In this document: positions 17,001-18,129 of the stretch, piece by piece
Layout: the number at the start of each line of letters is the position of its first letter
Numbering within the stretch: the first letter of the stretch is position 1
Position numbers and translations under genes: made by a program
The notes under the pieces: model-generated
The model's database searches: none
What the model saw: only the letters and a program-made list of their open reading frames with translations
What the model was told of the DNA's origin: nothing
Assembly: GCA_025464025.1 (NCBI GenBank)
Contig: JAODBP010000199.1
Span: forward strand, 1-18,129
DNA: 18,129 bases
Origin: Actinomycetes bacterium
GTDB lineage: Bacteria; Actinomycetota; Acidimicrobiia; Acidimicrobiales; CADCSY01
Direction of reading: 5' to 3'

Positions 17001-18129
17001 TTCCTCCGCCCCCGGACCTCCACGCTGTCGACGACGACGGACGCCAGCGGCGACTGGACGCTCAGCGGCCAGTTGGCCGGAACGTCCAGCAGCTACTCCA
17101 TCGCCAAGACCGGCTTCACCACCGCGACGCTCTCGCTGTCACCGCCGATCGTCGCGGGCGCCGCCGACTACACCCTCGTGCCGAACCCTCGAAACGTCAC
17201 CGGCACCCTCTCACTCATCGGCGTGGCCAACCCGGTGACCGCGCTCCCGGGCGTCAACATCAACGTGGCGGGCGGGACGTTCAACGCGACCGTCCACCCC
17301 GACAGCGCGGGCAACTACTCCTTCACCGACCTTCCTGTCCGCTCGGCCTACACCCTGACCATCTCGGCCACCGGCTACCACAACACGGTCACCGTGATCG
17401 CGGTCCCCTCGGGTGACCACGCCGTCGCCGTGGTCCTCAGCCCGCTCACCCTCACCCAGCACAGCTCGTTCACGCCACGGGTGAAGACCGGCGCCGGGGT
17501 TGACCTGCCCGGGGTCGACATCACCGTCGGTTCGGGCTCGCCGGTGCAGAGCGACAGCAACGGCCAGCACGCCTACACGCAGCAGCAGCCCGGCACGTAC
17601 ACCCTCACGTTCCACAAGACCGGCTACTACGACGTGACCCGGACCTTCACCGTCGCCGCGGGCATCGACGCCACCGACCTGAACACGGCTGCGCTGGCCG
17701 TCACGCTGCTCCGCCTACCCGCCATCTCGGTGACGGTGAACGGGCTCCTGGGCGCGGCCCGCACGCCGCTCAACGCGGCGACCGTGACCGCACGCGCCAT
17801 CGTCGCGGGCGTCCCCGGCGCCACCTCCACCGCCACCGCCACGGCGAACACGTACAAGCTCAGCGGCCTCGACGTCGGCATCTACCGGGTGACGATCGCC
17901 ACCACGGGCTACGACACCCTGGTCCTCCCCGACATCACGCTCGCGGCCGACGACGACAACATCGCCAACGTCACCGCGCCGGTCGACCTGCTCCAGTGGT
18001 CGCCGTTGAAGCTGCACCTGCAGTCGCGGTTCGGGGCGACGACCGACCTCGACGGTGTCGCCAGCAACGTGCACGCCATCCGCACCAACCTGCCCGGCGT
18101 CACCGCGACCCCGACGAACCAGGCCAACG
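14022..18129 (+). CDS. Giant Ig-like/CarboxypepD_reg repeat protein, third paralogue (partial)
   Basis: At least 1369 codons, open to the right edge, so the C terminus is outside the window. It starts with GTG: an in-frame stop at 13968 leaves no earlier start, and VLKVHLEPAQATVTPG aligns with the starts of both preceding paralogues. Two Ig-like domains follow (VTNDGDVERTCRVRVVG; ENRGTDPLTIKLTG; SGKRHVFG around 179-186), then one membrane helix (about 223-241). A Gly/Ala/Ser-rich linker (about 245-290) leads into an array of at least eleven carboxypeptidase-regulatory-like repeats, with a twelfth begun at the edge. Later repeats are more diverged and carry Ala/Thr-rich insertions. No signal peptide or enzyme motif is seen. 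It may reach across or beyond the cell envelope. The ribosome-binding site is weak (AGAAG), suggesting coupling to upstream translation. Confidence 0.75.
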   Translation, partial: MLKVHLEPAQATVTPGTGLMLTVVVTNDGDVERTCRVRVVGLEAPWVEHSDGELTVPVGSRLEVPIRVTLPLGFPRGETLVGFEVQADGGEPPMVVDTRLAVSDLESLNIGLSPVTVRGGWKGKFRLNIENRGTDPLTIKLTGRGVGPEETKSDLDFTFKPDSITLRPGERVKTRGSVSGKRHVFGNPRRRALTVTAQGETAPRHVQGAFVQRPLMPRNVLRIVGLVLVLAMWAGGLTAGVNLTSGKGKSSAQDASAQIDPNAAGPAGTDGTAAGGASGAGSEEAVVPAAGGAIAGQVKGPTDASGIKVKLRPVALADDLSTDLAAQTVSFVSSSTEDAPKESAQTLRREPTGPIGPTATTTTDAEGKWAFGGLKTPANYEVTFSKAGFAERTYVVSVDDQAPTVALEVPMVPGNGSLSGTVKGPNGPLGGAVVTVTDGTVTFRATTPDSGDDAGKWSIDGLTTPANYMVSASLRGYGTESTSLALDSGGSQDGVDLTMIAGVGSISGHITGAGVKLGNITVTATNGDVTRTASTLTEGDAGAFSLPQLPIPGDYTVSVTGTGWIPQTMALALKGNASKVDLDLVKTTATIIGTVKDAAGAPLASTGVTLAADKPIVKTLSAIDPAGTYELTGLAPGTYTLSFDRANFKSSSTIVTVGAGDRKTVDASMTAEVGDKIPKDAVVRGIVRSSTTGNPIAGVQVSTGEVSATSTATATATTTATTDATGAFVLDKLAPGSYDLKFTSGHYQPLTRTLRIGAKSDSTIDVTMLILGGVQGLVTDLTATPISNVTVTVTNDPAATGQAAFNATTTTNSSGQYSLLEQLPTGKYVATFTRAGYATRSRNFEAAAGTVAVGDIQLIELARIHGTIQTADSGTTGGFAALNGVHLLVEKLNGSTWSTVQDLPSVNGEYMITDLQPGDYRVTADKSGFGSSTKLLDDLQLREERDGGLILTPGAQTITGRATFQDGAVLAPVVGATVSTSAVVGFDTLTVFPFLRPRTSTLSTTTDASGDWTLSGQLAGTSSSYSIAKTGFTTATLSLSPPIVAGAADYTLVPNPRNVTGTLSLIGVANPVTALPGVNINVAGGTFNATVHPDSAGNYSFTDLPVRSAYTLTISATGYHNTVTVIAVPSGDHAVAVVLSPLTLTQHSSFTPRVKTGAGVDLPGVDITVGSGSPVQSDSNGQHAYTQQQPGTYTLTFHKTGYYDVTRTFTVAAGIDATDLNTAALAVTLLRLPAISVTVNGLLGAARTPLNAATVTARAIVAGVPGATSTATATANTYKLSGLDVGIYRVTIATTGYDTLVLPDITLAADDDNIANVTAPVDLLQWSPLKLHLQSRFGATTDLDGVASNVHAIRTNLPGVTATPTNQAN
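16152..16187 (+). repeat. Alternating Ala/Thr low-complexity stretch
   Basis: Codons ACC/ACG and GCC alternate to encode TATATATTTATT inside the fifth repeat domain of the third paralogue. It looks like a loop insertion that grew by short repeat expansion. Confidence 0.6.

Noticed and set aside
13041..17611. Regular short repeats resembling a CRISPR array
   Set aside because: The repeats are in frame, 86-88 codons apart within the second paralogue, encode PGTYTLTF cores and lie within open reading frames, so they are protein domain repeats.
9236..18129. Annotation of the three repeat proteins as carboxypeptidases or hydrolases
   Set aside because: The repeats resemble only the regulatory beta-sandwich of carboxypeptidase D; no zinc-binding or catalytic peptidase domain is visible in the sequence present.

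Overview
The window is very GC-rich, with strong G/C bias at third codon positions, GTG/TTG starts and long antisense open frames. The str-operon proteins are clearly bacterial and the codon style is actinobacterial. Acidimicrobiia is my best guess, from general character only. No tRNA, rRNA, CRISPR array, insertion sequence or phage integrase was found.

Left part (1-3400): the end of a LuxR-family regulator; then an amidohydrolase-2 family metal hydrolase (+) with a palindromic operator candidate in its leader; then, convergent on the minus strand, a short-chain dehydrogenase and, upstream of it, a quinone-oxidoreductase-like medium-chain dehydrogenase. The medium-chain gene has a MerR/SoxR-type promoter (TTGACT, 19 bases, TACGGT, with a dyad between) that would make a leaderless transcript starting at its GTG codon. 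A 20-bp stem hairpin separates it from the short-chain dehydrogenase gene.

Middle (3400-8250): the translation ('str') operon on the minus strand, in the order rpsL, rpsG, fusA, tuf, rpsJ, with a terminator region after rpsJ. S10 is thus the last gene of this operon and is detached from the rest of the S10 operon.

Right part (8435-18129): divergent from rpsL, a plus-strand operon starts with a DUF4255/Pvc16-type protein, a component of contractile injection systems (extracellular or cytoplasmic phage-tail-like particles). It is followed by three tandem paralogues of one unusual design: about 215 residues with two Ig-like beta domains, one membrane helix at residue 215-223, then an array of carboxypeptidase-regulatory-like (CarboxypepD_reg) beta-sandwich repeats. 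The array grows from about 5 to 6 to at least 11 units, and the third gene runs off the window. No peptidase catalytic domain is visible. These proteins are the most interesting content. I infer that they are envelope-anchored partners of a contractile injection system whose sheath, tube and baseplate genes probably lie beyond base 18129.
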